A stretch of 64,000 bases of DNA, taken from contig JAGKQI010000028.1 of the NCBI GenBank assembly GCA_018806915.1, forward strand, positions 1-64,000. Direction: 5' to 3'. Source of the DNA: Phytophthora colocasiae. Lineage: Eukaryota > Oomycota > Peronosporomycetes > Peronosporales > Peronosporaceae. Below, one piece after another: positions 1 to 12,180 of this stretch; position 1 is the stretch's first letter, and every line of letters starts with the position of its first letter. Below the pieces are notes generated by a model. It ran no database searches, was not told the DNA's origin, and was given only the letters and a program-made list of their open reading frames with translations. The translations under genes and the position numbers were made by a program.

Positions 1-599
1 AAGCGGGAGCGTTCTGAGGAACAGACCCGGAAAGTGGGAGGAGCTGTCGGAACGTCTGGAAGTCCGGATTTGCTGTCGGTGATGCCGTGTGGTTATACAT
101 CCCCAAGGTACAAATGGGGTTGAGTCGGAAACTCGCACACAGGGGGCCGGGTCCTTTCCGGATTGAGGACTTGTTGGATGATTTACGTGTGAAACTGAAG
201 GTCGAGGACACCTGGTATCGGGTGAACCCTTGGGCTCCATATAAGTCGCCTGAAAACCGAGAGCCTTGTTTCCCAGAAGACCGACCGTGGAACTCGATGT
301 CCATGAGGATGATGACTTCGATGCAGCGCTGTTACCAGAAGACAGCTGTGGGAGCCCGACACCGAGAATGACGAATACGGGCGGGAAAAGATACTAGACA
401 CTCAGGAGCAAGCGCAGCCCAGAACCTCCGGCAGACTTCGCGAATATCTGGTCAAGTGGAAGGGGTACGACGAGACAGAGTGGCTACCCTTGTCAAAGCT
501 GAACTGTGGCGCTTTGCTATATGAGTTCAATCAGAGCGCATGAGCGGTTTCTCCGTTTCCATAGCAACGCAAGCTGGGGACGATCACCCCAGAGTTTAA
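1..599 (+). pseudogene. Pol C-terminus remnant of A' (integrase tail and chromodomain)
   Basis: This encodes the last part of a Gypsy Pol: the region after the integrase core with a GPF-type motif (WLYIPKVQ, LSRKLAH, then GPFRIE), followed by the chromodomain (LVKWKGYDETEWLPL). It matches the end of the intact Pol at 37814-43477 and stops at the equivalent TAA (597-599). Frames change several times, for example near positions 60, 230, 350 and 410, through one- or two-base indels. It cannot make a functional protein. Confidence 0.85.
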
Positions 600-989
600 A
601 TTCTGAAACCTATTCTGAAAAACTCCGGCGAACAGTGATGTTCACCAGACGATGTATTTGTAGAGATGAGGTTTCTAGAGAGACATGTCTTTCGGAAATG
701 TGGATTTCGGGGATACGTGACTCCCGGAGATGGTGATTGTTATGTGAATTTTGTATGGAGATGATTTTGTGGTTGTGTGCGTATGATGGAATTTTACGAA
801 GTGGATTATGATGATGTTATGGGAGGAGGATTACTGAACGACATGTGAGGATGTACATGGAGAAAGGTCGTCGGGGAACCAGTATTTGGAATTGTTAATA
901 CGCTACGATATGCAGACGACTAAGTTGTTCTGGAAGAAGAAGTGTAGTTCCTCGGAGATGTCGTGAAGGGTACACCTGGCTTCATGTAC
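600..989. other. Convergent spacer of A' between pol and the antisense ORF
   Basis: There is no coding signal. The segment corresponds to 37428-37813 in the intact element. It retains a decayed form of the hairpin made from inverted copies of the family word (GCGAACA, then GTGA, then TGTTCACCAGA near 630-655), shortly after the pol stop. Confidence 0.6.
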
Positions 990-3900
990 TTACTTCAGAG
1001 AGATGAGATTTTCGGCGCGTCTAGCGGGCGTCAGAGCTTGTTACCGGGAGATCGGATGGCACGAATTCCATCCAGTCCTTGTCGGAAGACGCTGTGGCTC
1101 ACTGCGTGCGCGCCATTCCGCTGAGTCGATAGCTTCGAGTTGCTTGCGCAGTGCTCAGGCACTTGGGACCTCCGATGTCACGTGCACGTGAGTCCCGCCA
1201 GATCCATGGGCAATACTTGTCCGGGACCTTCCAGATGCCAGGCTCGAACATGGAGCGGTTCCGGGAAACCCCAGCTTCAGGGAATCTTGGATACTGGTCC
1301 TCGATATTATGCGCAGTAAAGATGCACGTGCCGGTCACGTTCCTTGCGCTGTTCACCGGACAGCAGGTCCTCGTCGGGATCCATGATCACCCAGTGAGTG
1401 CGTTCCCACAGCGCTTGGGCGTGCTTTGCGCATGAGAGACGCGAGTTCTTCTGATGTCCGCTCGAACCAAGGGATGAGGTCTTCACGCCGGTGAAAATAT
1501 AACTCGGTCCGGCGGTTCTGGTACATGATTCTCAGGAGCTGGCACTTCGTCCAGCAAAGCTTGGTACTTCTTGGAGTTCCAGCGTTTCTTGAGGCGTGCC
1601 AGACTGTGTCTGTGGGGCCTGAAGTCTGGGAACCCTGGAGTCTGCCCGATGGGGACGCCTTGGTGCCACGGTCGGCTGGACCGGAATGCCGTAGTACAGC
1701 CACGAAGAACAATGTGTGTCCGGGGCCTCGATTGTCAGCAGCTCCTTCGGTGTCAGCGACTTGTACGACTCTTGGACACCAGACGGACTTCCGGAGTTTA
1801 CCAGAAGGTCGCTTGCCCGAAGAACTCTTAGGCGACTTGGAGTCTTGAGGCTTCTTGTCCTCTGGAATTTGACTTGGGCGAACCACCTGGACTTCTTGCT
1901 CTTGGGACTTGACGTGGAGGTGCCACCGGGCTTCTGACTGCCTGACTTGGATCGAGATGCTCTCGTGTACACTACCCCGCTTGGATTTCTTCGTGGGGAT
2001 TATCGGACCCGAGTCATCTGGAATCGCTGGACTCGTAGTCCCGTGGACGCTTGTTACCGGTATGCGAATGACCGTCAGACCGGCCGTCGTCAGAGTCATC
2101 GCTGTTGCCGCTCGACTTTTCGTCGTCAGACGCGCTTGTCGCTGGATACAGATTCTTGTTCACCAGAATCCTTGAAGTCCGGGTCCTTCTGAGGGTCATC
2201 CTCTGTGGACTCAGGCTCACCGGATGGGATATGGGACGTGAGCATCCAGTGCCTCCCAGACCGGTGGTTCCACGCCATTCTTCTGAAGACGGCGCAGTTC
2301 CTCCTCAGCCATCTTGTAGTACGTCTCTGGGACGTACGAGGTCCACGGGGTCTGATTCAACTTGCGCCAGTACATCATGCTCACCAGCATTTGTACCACA
2401 AGCGCCCCGTGAACAGGCTGTGGGCAGGCTTGCTCGTGCGAAGCCACTTCATCGCAGTCTCATAAGCGATGCCAGCGAGCAGAGCCAAGCGCAAGTCCGG
2501 ACTAACTTCCTCCCAGATGACTCCAGGTGGTAACGTGGTGTGGACTGCGTCCTTGGACACCGGAGACTTGGAGAACGCTGGACGCACCGAATCGATGCCA
2601 GGCGTGTAATTCTTTGGGCGATCCTGAGGAACACGAACCTGATGTTTCCCAGGCGGCCGGTTAGGCTTGGAGTGGTGGAGAACCGGAAGATTTAGGTGGA
2701 CCTGGTGGGCGACCCAGACTTGTTCACCGGGCGAGTGCCTGACTCTCTCGGAGCTGTCAGCATGCTCACCGGAGACCGTCACAGCACTACCAGCACCTGT
2801 TAGATCCAGCACTTTGGCCGATTTCTTGGCTTCCGCAGCTTGATTGAAGCGAACTTTCGCCAGACGCTTGGAGAAGTCTAGAATTTCCGCCTTGCGCCGA
2901 TCCATCGCGGTCATCACGTTGATAATGGTGTCCCAGTCTCCTGGAGGTGCCTTTTGCCTTCTTGGAAGTTTGCCAGAAGCTCTCGTGTAGACGTACCCAG
3001 CTGCCGTTCAACTCCCTGTGTTCAAACAGGTACTCCAGAAAACCCCAGGAGCTCTGTGGCTATGGTCGTGGGGCGAGCATTCAGCAACCGGACCTCCGCT
3101 TGAGAGTCCTCTAGGCGTTCTTCCAAGGCCGATTTCTCGGATTCCAGGGCGTCTATCTGATCCTGATAGTGCGACGCGAGACTCTTGACCTGCAGTCACA
3201 CGATCCTCGACCTCATTGGCAGTACGCCGGGCGTCCAGCACTTCATGACGCTAATACTGGCAGTTGAAGACCCACTGACGCTTGAGGTCTTCAGACCCGT
3301 TCTGTATGGTAGCCATGTCCACCAGAGAGGTGTTGCCCTGGGACTCAACTTGAAGCCGAAGCCGACGGTGAGCGCCGGCCATCTGCTTTCAGATACCCAG
3401 ACGTCTTGTACACCCGCTCGGCAATACGCTGATGAGGGAGGTGCAGTAGAATTGAAGCCAACTCCCGATGGACATCGACAGACCCCCATGTGCGCTTCAA
3501 GGTTCTGGCGGTCACGGTTATCCACGTGAGTGAACGAGCATCTGACTTCCAGTGAAGTCAGGGATAACACGCTCTGCCCGAGATGTCGGCCGACGTGAAG
3601 CCCTGCTGGCCCACCAGAACACCGGGCCCACCATATATGTTCGCGATGTGGTTGCCCACACGGAAGTCCTCAAGAGCGCCGGAATCATCACCGCAGTGTA
3701 AATGGCGTTCCTTCAGGCGTCATTGGGGTCCGCCCAGCTGGAAGGGGTGTCAGCAGTCATGTCGCCCAGCAGTTGCCGCCCAGGCGCAAACAGACTGTCC
3801 ACCTCGGTGGCAGAGAGGAATATGTGGCCCTCTGGGTAACGAAACTGCGACGCCAGAAGGAGGATTCGCAGAGACAGAAGTCGCAGACGTAACCGGGTAT

Positions 3901-4300
3901 GTTCACGTGACCATCGCCGTCAGCAGCATCAACGCCCTGCTTTCGAAAGCGGAGGACGCGCTCGACTCAGGGGCTAGCGCTTAAGCTGCCACCAGGTGAT
4001 GCGGGAGCACTGTCACCACCCACCTCGCGATGCTACGTGATGCCGAAGCAGGCCCAGTGCCCGAGGCGTCGTCAGTAGTAGGAGCCGATGGAGAACCCAT
4101 GGTTGCTGGATCTTCTTCCGACTTGTGTGTCAGAAAGGAAATCGGGATGTGGCCGGTTGTGGGATACGACAGTTGGTTATTTCTGAGTCTGATGGAATCA
4201 GACTGGAGCGACAGGACACCAGAGACTCTGGAAATCCCGGAAGTTTTGAGAGCGTCACAGCCACATCATGTTCACAACCTCTGATCAACTGTCCTGAATG
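990..4300 (-). pseudogene. Antisense ORF of A' (decayed)
   Basis: This is the decayed counterpart of the intact 1095-aa antisense ORF at 34140-37427. Recognisable pieces in order on the minus strand are the N-terminal SKLPGF region (about 4250), the Ala/Ser-rich segment (about 4000), the coiled-coil region (about 3200), the folded middle region (about 2450), the acidic Ser/Asp cluster and KRPRDYESSDS (about 2050), and the C-terminal HRRED block (about 1480). Indels break it into at least ten frames. The position equivalent to the ATG of the intact copy is altered, and the stop is TTA on the plus strand at 990-992. Confidence 0.8.
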
Positions 4301-4357
4301 AGGCTCAGCAGCTTGGAGTAAGTTCCGCACTGGATGAATTATGACCAGGAGGGGCGG

Positions 4358-6341
4358 TCATTACGTTGCTAATTACGATTTTTCGAGTGGATGGCGGGAT
4401 GTTAAGGCTGCGATGTGATTGGATGTATACTGGGTTGTGGGAGAAAGGGAGATGTGGGACGAGGTTATGTCCTGTATGACAATATAGATGGATCTGTGGA
4501 AGAAAACTGCTGTATATATATTAACCTTCACCTTGTACTGCAAAGGGGCCCAAGAGATCAGAAGTGTTCCTCGGAAAAGTGCACAAACTCCGAGAGACAA
4601 TAACACTCAGTCTGATCACCTGACCTTCCCCGACGATGAGTGCCTAAAGGTTATAGAAAGTCTCTCAGAAGAATGTATCTCTGAGAGACCTCATCCATGC
4701 CGTCCCGTGTGACGATGATGTGGTTCAATGAATACAGTTATACCCACAAGATACCAAGCATCGCGCACCGTGACGTAGCGCACACCCGCGCATATCCCAA
4801 TTGGACTTCGTGCGTTAGCAGCATTACGTGCTCCGCACCCTGAAAAACACACATGGATTTCTGATATCACGCATGGAAACTCTGGATATCAATCCATGAA
4901 GTCTGACGCACATGATGTCCGACGTACATGAAGTCCGGGACGTACATGAAGTCCGACGGCTGGCATGAGTCTGACGAACATGACCTGGTGAACAAGTCTG
5001 ATGCGTCCGGCTTATATGGCCAAGCCAATATTCCAGACATCACCAGTTTCCGATGAACAGACTCCGACGTACAAGACTCCGATGATCAGACCTAAGTGTC
5101 ACGACTCTGGTATTACTACTTGATTCCGTAGTTCATGGTTCCGATGAACATGTCTCCGACGCAAATGATTCCAGACCCTGATGAACAGGATACCAGACTC
5201 TGACACTCTGAAGTCCACCCCATTACTGGAACCAAGTGTACCCAACACGACCTCACGCAATCAAGTGAAACGCAACCCAAGCTCATCCCTGTAATGACAT
5301 CATTAAGTGTCGACTCCGACAAGATCCTGCAGCATCGACTACCATAGTGAGCCCCAAGTGAAGTTCCTGAGTTAAGTACTGAGACCAGAGTGTATATGAG
5401 AATATGGAAATATTACAGAAGAGAGAGAGATACAGAGATAGATAGCCAGAGTTCAATTTGCATCGTGATAACGAGTTCCAATTTTACCTTATCATACCGA
5501 CTGCTATCTGCCTGCTTAGCTTCTTGTAAGTATTAGGCCACGATAAAGCTTTGAATCGTGTGATCTCTCACCTATCAAGCCCCCTTTAGGTGGAGAGATT
5601 TCAGCGTAACGTAGAGAGGCCTGAGAGGACCCACTCTATTCCATTTACTAGTTGGGTCGTTTGTCTTGTCTCTAGCGGTAGCCCATTTTCATATTGTACG
5701 TTTGGACAGGTTTTGGGAGCTGGCAGACAGTCGCTCTCCTGGCAAGACGGCCTTCTGGTAGACTGTTATATAACTGATAGTGTATTGGTTTATTTTCCCT
5801 CTATATATTAGGAGGGTGGTGCGCGAAAGTTACGGGAATACCAGACAGACCAGGTGTGTCTGGCGAATAGCATTTCCTTAGTTGACCTGGGAGAATCTAG
5901 CCCACCTGCTCAAGGGCCAGGTGAAAGAAATAAGAGCAAAGCTACATATTTGTATATCGGAACTCTATATTGCGGTTATCTCGGGAAGTCTATTTTACTG
6001 GACTTCCCTTTGTATTAATGTTCTCTTTTGTTTTCAGAAATCTCTGGTGTACACAAGTGTTCACCGGGGAAAACGTTCGACTCTCAAAGCTGCTCCTGTG
6101 AGGACCAGAAGGACATCCGACGGTCTACGCAAGGAACTCCTCGTACTCTCAGCAACACTCTCACGACCCCGGCGAGGGTCTCATTACCAAGACAACGAAC
6201 CTACGAGGACAGCACAAGGTAACACACGCCCACCTTGCTGTGCGACTCTGGTATCATTTCACCGGGTAGCCTCCCACACTTCCAGGTTCCCACTCGGGTA
6301 CGCCCCTGCACCGCGGGTAAAGTTGCACCGACTTCAAGCGA
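4358..6341 (+). repeat. 3' LTR of A'
   Basis: This is homologous to the LTRs at 22590-24460 (same orientation) and, inverted, at 32223-34084 and 47849-49710. It follows a purine-rich tract (AGGAGGGGCGG). The tandem array of 15-base words (TGTACATCGGA-like) lies about 4900-5220 and a TATA-containing stretch about 5770-5810. The 3' end is eroded: the terminal CGCGACA of other copies is changed here, so the boundary is uncertain by several bases. Confidence 0.85.
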
Positions 6342-7045
6342 TAGTCAGCTGCTGAAGGCGCAGGGACCGGCACGCTGCTCGCCTTGAGGAGCAGGTGGAG
6401 AGTGAAGTTCGAAGAAGGAGACCCGGTGTGGGTCTACCAATACTTCGAGCTCGCAGAGGCGAGCGTACCACCAAGAAGTTAGCATTCTCCTGGCACGGTC
6501 CCTACCGAGTTAGTGGTGGAACGGTGGGCGAGAACGCGTACCGCGTAGCAATTCCTTCGCACCCGGAACCGGGTGGTGACCATCAACGTGAACCGTTTGG
6601 AAGCTTTTTCGAGGACGCTGGAGTCGACCATTACCCGACGGAGGTGCCTGAGGGCGTGACGTCCCGTCCTGGTGTTGATGATGAAGGACCTCTTGAGGAG
6701 GCCGGACCTACCTTCGGAAACCAGCTACGTGGAACGGTTGGTAATCGGTGGTGAAAAGAGACGGCTGTCTCTGGGACGAGCAACCCGGTTGTCGACATTT
6801 TGGCTCGACGGGAAGGAGAGAACGGTGTCACGCAGTACTTAGTACTGTTGGCTACCTGACGAAGTGAGCTGGAGGCCTGCTGCTACGCTTTTTCCTAACT
6901 ATCGAACGGCTTCTGTAGGCGTTCGATACAACGCTCTTCCGGCATGAAAGGAGAAGGAGTCTATTTGGAACTGCGTCGCAGTGCACGGTTGGCTGAGGCC
7001 AACGTCGCTGTCGACGAAGATGACTATGCCTCTTCTAGAAGAGAA
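6342..7045 (+). pseudogene. Pol C-terminus of family E
   Basis: A Gypsy Pol tail is readable in shifting frames. It has a GDPVWVYQY stretch and then KLAFSWHGPYRV, which is the GPY/F motif after the integrase core. Next come NPVV.ILA.RE....TQYLVL, resembling a divergent chromo-like region, and a C-terminal RRSARLAEANVAVDEDD. I recall this ending from Phytophthora Gypsy Pol proteins. At least five frame changes and stops are present. No integrase core is present, because the 5' side is cut by the A' LTR. Confidence 0.65.
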
Positions 7046-7534
7046 GAGGGAGCTGATTGCCCGTGTGGTGACTATTACGGGCAATGCGAGGCTTCAGCAA
7101 GAACGAGGGCAAGAAGAAGGCTCTCGTGTGGTGACTTTATATTTGATTATATTTTGGAGGAACGCTTGGTCAAGGAACCGTGCCTCACCTTCTGGAGATC
7201 GCTCGGTCGGGGACCAAATGCGTGCCTATTCTTGTCGAATAACGCACACTGTCGAGGCTGTACATGTACCTGGGGAGGCCGCGTCTGCGGTAGGGGACCG
7301 TAATGCTATCAAAGAACGCTCGATGTGAAACGGTATGCGTGTTGGAGAACGCAAAAGGGGGCCCGTGTGTTTATATTTTGGGGAAGGGAGCTGCAGAAAA
7401 ACAAATGAAGACGACTAACGCAGTAGAGGAAAAGAGAAAAGGTTATTACCATAGAAGGCCGTTAAGCTTAGGAACGCTAAGCTACCGTTCCTAGATGCTC
7501 GGGACACTACGAAGTGCTGTTACCTCCCGACTAA
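7046..7534. other. Convergent spacer of family E
   Basis: There is no convincing coding region between the end of pol (plus strand) and the end of the antisense ORF (minus strand). It contains several copies of the GAACG word, for example near 7161, 7310, 7349 and 7470. Confidence 0.45.
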
Positions 7535-10500
7535 TCGAGGATCTTCTGCTTCTTGGCTGAGGCTTCTGGGGGCCTCGTCCTCGTCTTCGTAGGGATCGTC
7601 GTCGGACTGAGTGCTCATCGTCGTTCCCCTCGCTTCGCTTCTGGACTCAGGCTCTCGTCACTACTTGCTGCCCAGGGGAAGTCGTCTGATCGTCTCTCTT
7701 CTTGACTTGGGTAGTTTCTCCGGCCTCCAGGTCACGGTTGGATGCTTCGGGTGGGGGAACTTGGCCTCTTCGGGGATTCGACCTTGGCCGGCGAAGGACT
7801 GATCATGAGACTTGGACCTCCGGGCGACGTGGGGCGCTTTCTGCCTTAGGTGACGATGGGGAAGCGGGCTTGGACTGGAGTCAGCGAGGTCTGTCTCCTG
7901 AAGCAGCCGGAGAAGCGTTCTTGGGGCTGGTCTTGGGCGTCACGGCAGGAGAAGCGTTGCAGCAGGAGATTTCGGCGGAGTCGCTACCTTGGGGACCGGA
8001 GGGGACGCTTTCGTGGAAGCATCCGGAGCCACTGAGAAGTCAGCTAGAACGCGCTCCTTTAGCGAGGGCCCGGACTTAGACTTGGACTTCTTTTGAAGTG
8101 GGGAACGAGAAGCTTGGGATCCAGGCGCCCAGTACCGTGAGAGCTGTCGGACCGCCCTTGCGTCGGAAACAGATCATAGCCGCCACGACCACTTCGGAGT
8201 GACTCTAGCGCTGACACGGTCGTGTGGAGACCTTGTATGAACCGTTCTGGAGCTGCTTCACCATGCTTCTTAGCCAACGCGATGATGCGAGAACTCTTGC
8301 GGAAGATGAGAGCCAGGTGCCTTGGTGAGTGTCGACGGCCCACCCCTTTGCGAGGGCGTAAAGCGATCGGACTGGATGTCGATCAGGCATCGGCCAACGC
8401 TCTTCGTCGGAGAGACGATTCTCCACCTTGATGTTGTCCGGGTCAAGCCTCCGTCCAGTAGAGAAGATCGAGGAACGTTTCGGAGAAGGAGTCGCGGTTC
8501 AGGAAGAACGGTTCCAGGAAGGGCGTGCTTCATCTTCTTTTCGTACTCGGCCTTGTCCCTGCGGCGAAGAGAAACGAGACTGCCGATGATCGGGCCGTGG
8601 TAACCCGGAGCAGCTCGCGACTGGTTCCGTCCCGGTTGACCACCCCACCACATCAGCAGCTTGGAGTCGGGGCAGGCCTCTGAGGAGCTGGAGGAAGTTG
8701 TAAGTATCCCCACGTCTCAATGCAGAGACTCTAGAACCTCATGCGCCCGGCAACCGCTACCATCTTTGCCTTGCGACGACGAGTCTGTGCGACTGAAGAC
8801 TTGAGAGGCGCATGAAGCTGCCATCCCCAGGAAGACGGGCGATCGTGGTTCCACCAGCGCCAGTGAGCTCGGTAAATCTTCGGGGTACGCTTCAGGATCG
8901 TACCAGAGACTCGCGCCTTCACACGGATACGCCAACTGGAACGGTGTCTTCCCTTCTCCGCGGCGTCGCTGTGAGAGCTCTTCGCAAGGTCGTCTCGAAT
9001 CTGCTTGGGGCGTGGTAAATCCGCCAGCTCAACCGTGAAGAACGACTTCTTGCGCTCCGGAGAAGACGAAGGCGAAGAGTTTCGAGACCGTTCCTTGCGT
9101 TTCTTGGACGAAGATGACTTGGGAGTGGACGTAGTTCTTGGAAGAGCCCCCGGGATGAAGCGTTCTTGGGCGAAGGGACCTGTGAAGCGAGGATGCAGCT
9201 TGGCTCCCTCTTGCTGAAACGCTGACGCGAGAGGCTTGGGCAGCACGAGAACGGGGCCCCCGAACGCGTCCGCGAAGCGTAACCTGTCTGGTCGATGACA
9301 GCTTCAGCGATGTCGTCCAGGATGTCGGAGCCCGGTGGAGCCTTCTGTTGACGCTCAACACCTCCCTCATCTCGGACCACAGAAGGCGACCTGAGCCTGC
9401 GTGGGCGTTATGTCTTCCCTCCTCCCTCTCTTCTCTCATCATCCTCCGCGGCGTAGCGTCTTTTCGACGAGACGCTTGAACAACCCGTCGTATTCCTCCC
9501 TCCGAGCCTGGACTCTGCCCCATGACGACGTTGTTGCAAGCGCCGGTGGTGTTCTCGAAGTGGGAAGGAACTGTAATATGGGAAAGAGCCCCTTTCTCAA
9601 GTTGGGACTTTATGCGAGGCGGCCTTATCCGAGAGAAGTGAAGCGTGTGACCCAAAATTGGACTGGGATTTTGACTACTAACTACGGTTGGTGGAGGGAT
9701 TTAGACTATCGAGTCTCGGAGTTGGAAAGGAAATAACCTTCGATGATGCCAGTGTGACTGGTTTTGGTACTGCAGCGTGCGATAGCTCTGGAGAACAGAC
9801 CGAACGCTCGAGTTTCAGGAAGTTGCCGAAGTGGCCATTTCCGTTTTGGTCTCACCTACTCGCAAGAAGGACTGATGGACGAGTGGGCAAGAACTCTTTG
9901 TGCTCGGGGAGTACGCTCCTGCTGGGAGCTATTGCCGGTTTACTTGGGAACGGTTCTCCTGAGTCTGGATTCGTGACCACGCCCCTGGAGGAACGTGTTC
10001 TGGACGTTTGGTGCTGAAGCGTGGAGAGTGACTCGTTTGAACGGTGGTATGTGGCTTGAGAAAGCTTCACGGCGCGATACCAGGGAAGTGATGCGGAACC
10101 CTGCTTTGCGCCAGCTGAACGGTTTAGCCTACGGTTTTGCTCTGGTGGAGCGCTCTCGTTGCTGTCCCTGTTCAAGTGTTGGGAGCAGAACGCTCTCGAG
10201 TACGGTCGCTATGGACAAATGCACCGAAGTTGGTGGGTTGCGAGACAGCAGATCACGTTCGGAGAGTACGCGGGCCCGACCTTTTGCTGGAAACTACTGA
10301 GTCAGCTAGACGCTATTACCAAGCCTGGAGGGAGGGAAGCGTGAACGCTTTGGAGACGCGTGTACGCTGGCGTGCAAGGACTGTGCTGGATAACGCTTCT
10401 AATGCTTTCGATGGCTATACATCTGCCAATGATGCCTCTACGATCTACTGGAGTTGTGTGCTGTGTGGAAGCACAGGTGTGGTCGTGGTGTTGGCTGGGT

Positions 10501-10882
10501 CCTGAATGTGCTGGAACTACGGTGAGAGATGGACTTCTTGGGGTATAATATCACCGGAGTCGTAGCCGTTGTCAAGTCTAGTAACGCATGGAGTGGGACC
10601 GTGGAGGTCGCCTGCGCAAGATTGCTCCCGAGGAATCATTGAAGAAGCTTTGGACAAGCGTGCAGAGGAACGCTGACGAGCGTTACCGTGGCGGAGGAAG
10701 CTAGCCTGCAACGTCTGCGTGGGCCGGAAGTGATGCCCAAGCGAAGAGGCGTCTAGTGAGGAGAGTGATCGCGAAGGAAATAGAAGAGTCAGCTCCTCGT
10801 CAGAGGACGAGCCTGAAGAAGGACCTTCACCTGCCGCTATAGCATTCCTGCTCGTCGCGCTTCGATGCCCGGAACACTTCAC
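7535..10882 (-). pseudogene. Antisense ORF of family E (degenerate, about 3.3 kb)
   Basis: A long stretch of coding character lies on the strand opposite pol and is broken by frameshifts. From its N-terminus it shows a Ser-rich start near 10882 with GPSSGSSSDEEL, segments with alternating frames through 10500-9650, and SGRLLWSEMRE near 9380. It then has ILDDIAEAVIDQTGYASRTRSGAPF (9330-9240), a Lys/Arg/Ser-rich tract (PKSSSSKKRKERSRNSS, 9150-9080), and KAEYEKKMKHALPGTVLPEP (8560-8500). The C-terminus is acidic (DDPYEDEDEAP, about 7600). Position, length and the basic and acidic low-complexity tracts match the antisense ORFs of A and B. KMKH..LP.T.LPEP may match KILKHKDFPETLMFEP of A, but this is weak. 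Confidence 0.55.
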
Positions 10883-10976
10883 GACGGCCGACGCCTACAT
10901 GGTCGAATCGCTACGGGGCTATGGCTGACGAGGTTCCAACGCCGTGTTCTGCCGGAGGACGGCGAACGTCTGAGTC

Positions 10977-10984
10977 GGGGGAAA
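10977..10984 (+). other. Polypurine tract of family E
   Basis: GGGGGAAA lies directly before an LTR start TGTCCCG, which is the expected position for the plus-strand primer of an LTR retrotransposon. Confidence 0.65.
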
Positions 10985-11460
10985 TGTCCCGTACCCGGGA
11001 TTGCAGGACCCATTCCAGCGGTGGTGGACTCGGGAGCCAAGCTGTTGTGGATGAGGACCCAATCTAGGACCCGCAGTGGATGGCTACACCACCCAGAGGC
11101 TACACTCACGGTACCTGTTCCTGCAATGGTACCGTATCACCAGGGTGATGTGCCCCTTGGAAAGATGGCGCTAGACGCTCGTGATCCGGAAGCGTGGAGG
11201 TCCGCAGAGCTACTTGGACCAATGGACGCCCCCAGAAGGTGGGGAAGATGCTACTCTCGTTGGGCGACAGGTGACTACTGCAAGGACGGGATGGCAGGTC
11301 ATCATAGGCCCCGGTGTGTGAAGGTGGACGAGGCGTCCCTAGGGCGTTGTGCTATCGCTCTCCCCGCATTTCTTTTGAAGGTTGCGAATTTCCCTGGTCG
11401 AGAGAAGACAAGAACAAATTTACGTATTTTTTATATTACTAAAAGCGTTCCTACTAGACT
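10985..11460 (+). repeat. LTR of family E (visible part)
   Basis: This is closely similar to 63545-64000 over its whole compared length, and both begin with TGTCCCGTACCCGGG. A TATTTTTTATATTACTAAAAG stretch near 11420-11440 is a candidate core promoter. The right end cannot be fixed because the other copy runs off the window; the LTR probably extends into 11461-12180. Confidence 0.7.
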
Positions 11461-12180
11461 CTACTTCGACGAGCTCCGAGGCCCCACTCCAGGACCGTAC
11501 TCACCCAAACAGCCACAGGTACCGACCCAGCCGGGGGAGGTGCGCGACAAAGTCGAACCCTTCATGCAAGTCAATTTTGCTGCAGCGCTACCTCGAAACC
11601 AACGTCTTGCTCGGACCGGCTATTTGATGGATAATCGCAGGGTACTGCAAACCACTCGATCTAGCACGTACACCTCCATCACCACTCACTACGTCAGATC
11701 TTTTCATGATCCGGGATGATGTTTCGCTAATGAAATCGTCGCATAACATGGCGCTTTTCTTCCGATAGTTCATTCCGAGAAGAAGTGATAATCCGAAAAG
11801 TTTTTCTCGTCCCCTCCATAATACTAGTTTTATCAATAATTTGTTATATTTCAGCACATTAGGTCCTTGCATTTACATGAGTAGCTGCCGACTAGCGATT
11901 TCCAGACAATACCTCCGAGTGATTGTTTTCTTTCTCCTGAGCGTACTTAACCGAAGCTCCAAATCTCCTCTCAGCTTTAGCCGCATACTCTTCTTATGAT
12001 GTAGCAAACAAATCGTCAAGTAAAAATGGAAAATATACAGAGTGAGCTCCATACAGTTTCGGAGCCCGGAATGAGACGTTGTGATAAGGTTCACGCTTTG
12101 GTAACTTGATCCGCTGCGACTCCGCTAGGATTTTCTGGTATTGGTACTCAATGACCCCCTTGGAAATACTCCTCCTCCTC
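11461..12180. other. Unassigned segment between E LTR and A'' gag
   Basis: This stretch has no recognisable gene. 11461-11640 is open on the plus strand, with a Pro-rich peptide (DELRGPTPGPYSPK...), which could be LTR or leader. 11720-12170 is more AT-rich and carries only short broken minus-strand frames. I see no matching sequence elsewhere in the window. It may be the rest of the E LTR plus a fragment of another repeat. Confidence 0.4.

Larger units (their letters stand above)
1..6341 (+). mobile_element. Family A LTR retrotransposon, decayed 3' part (copy A')
   Basis: This is the 3' portion of a Ty3/Gypsy element of the same family as the intact copy at 32223-49710, in opposite orientation. 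In order it holds the pol C-terminal coding region, a convergent spacer, the long antisense ORF and the 3' LTR. The rest lies left of the window. All reading frames are broken by many small insertions and deletions. The right edge abuts a family-E pol tail, so A' was inserted into that element. Confidence 0.9.
6342..11460 (+). mobile_element. Family E LTR retrotransposon, 3' part
   Basis: This is a Gypsy-type element distinct from A, B and C. It shows the C-terminal end of pol on the plus strand (6342-7045), a long degenerate ORF on the minus strand (7535-10882), a polypurine tract (10977-10984) and an LTR starting TGTCCCGTACC at 10985. The same LTR start recurs at 63545. The left part of pol is missing because A' sits there. 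Its layout repeats that of A and B: pol, then an antisense ORF, then the 3' LTR. Confidence 0.7.

Noticed and set aside
9572..9600. TGTAATATGGG after a purine-rich tract as the start of an E LTR
   Set aside because: Coding character of the antisense ORF continues to about 10880, and the TG start shared with 63545 is at 10985 with a better PPT.
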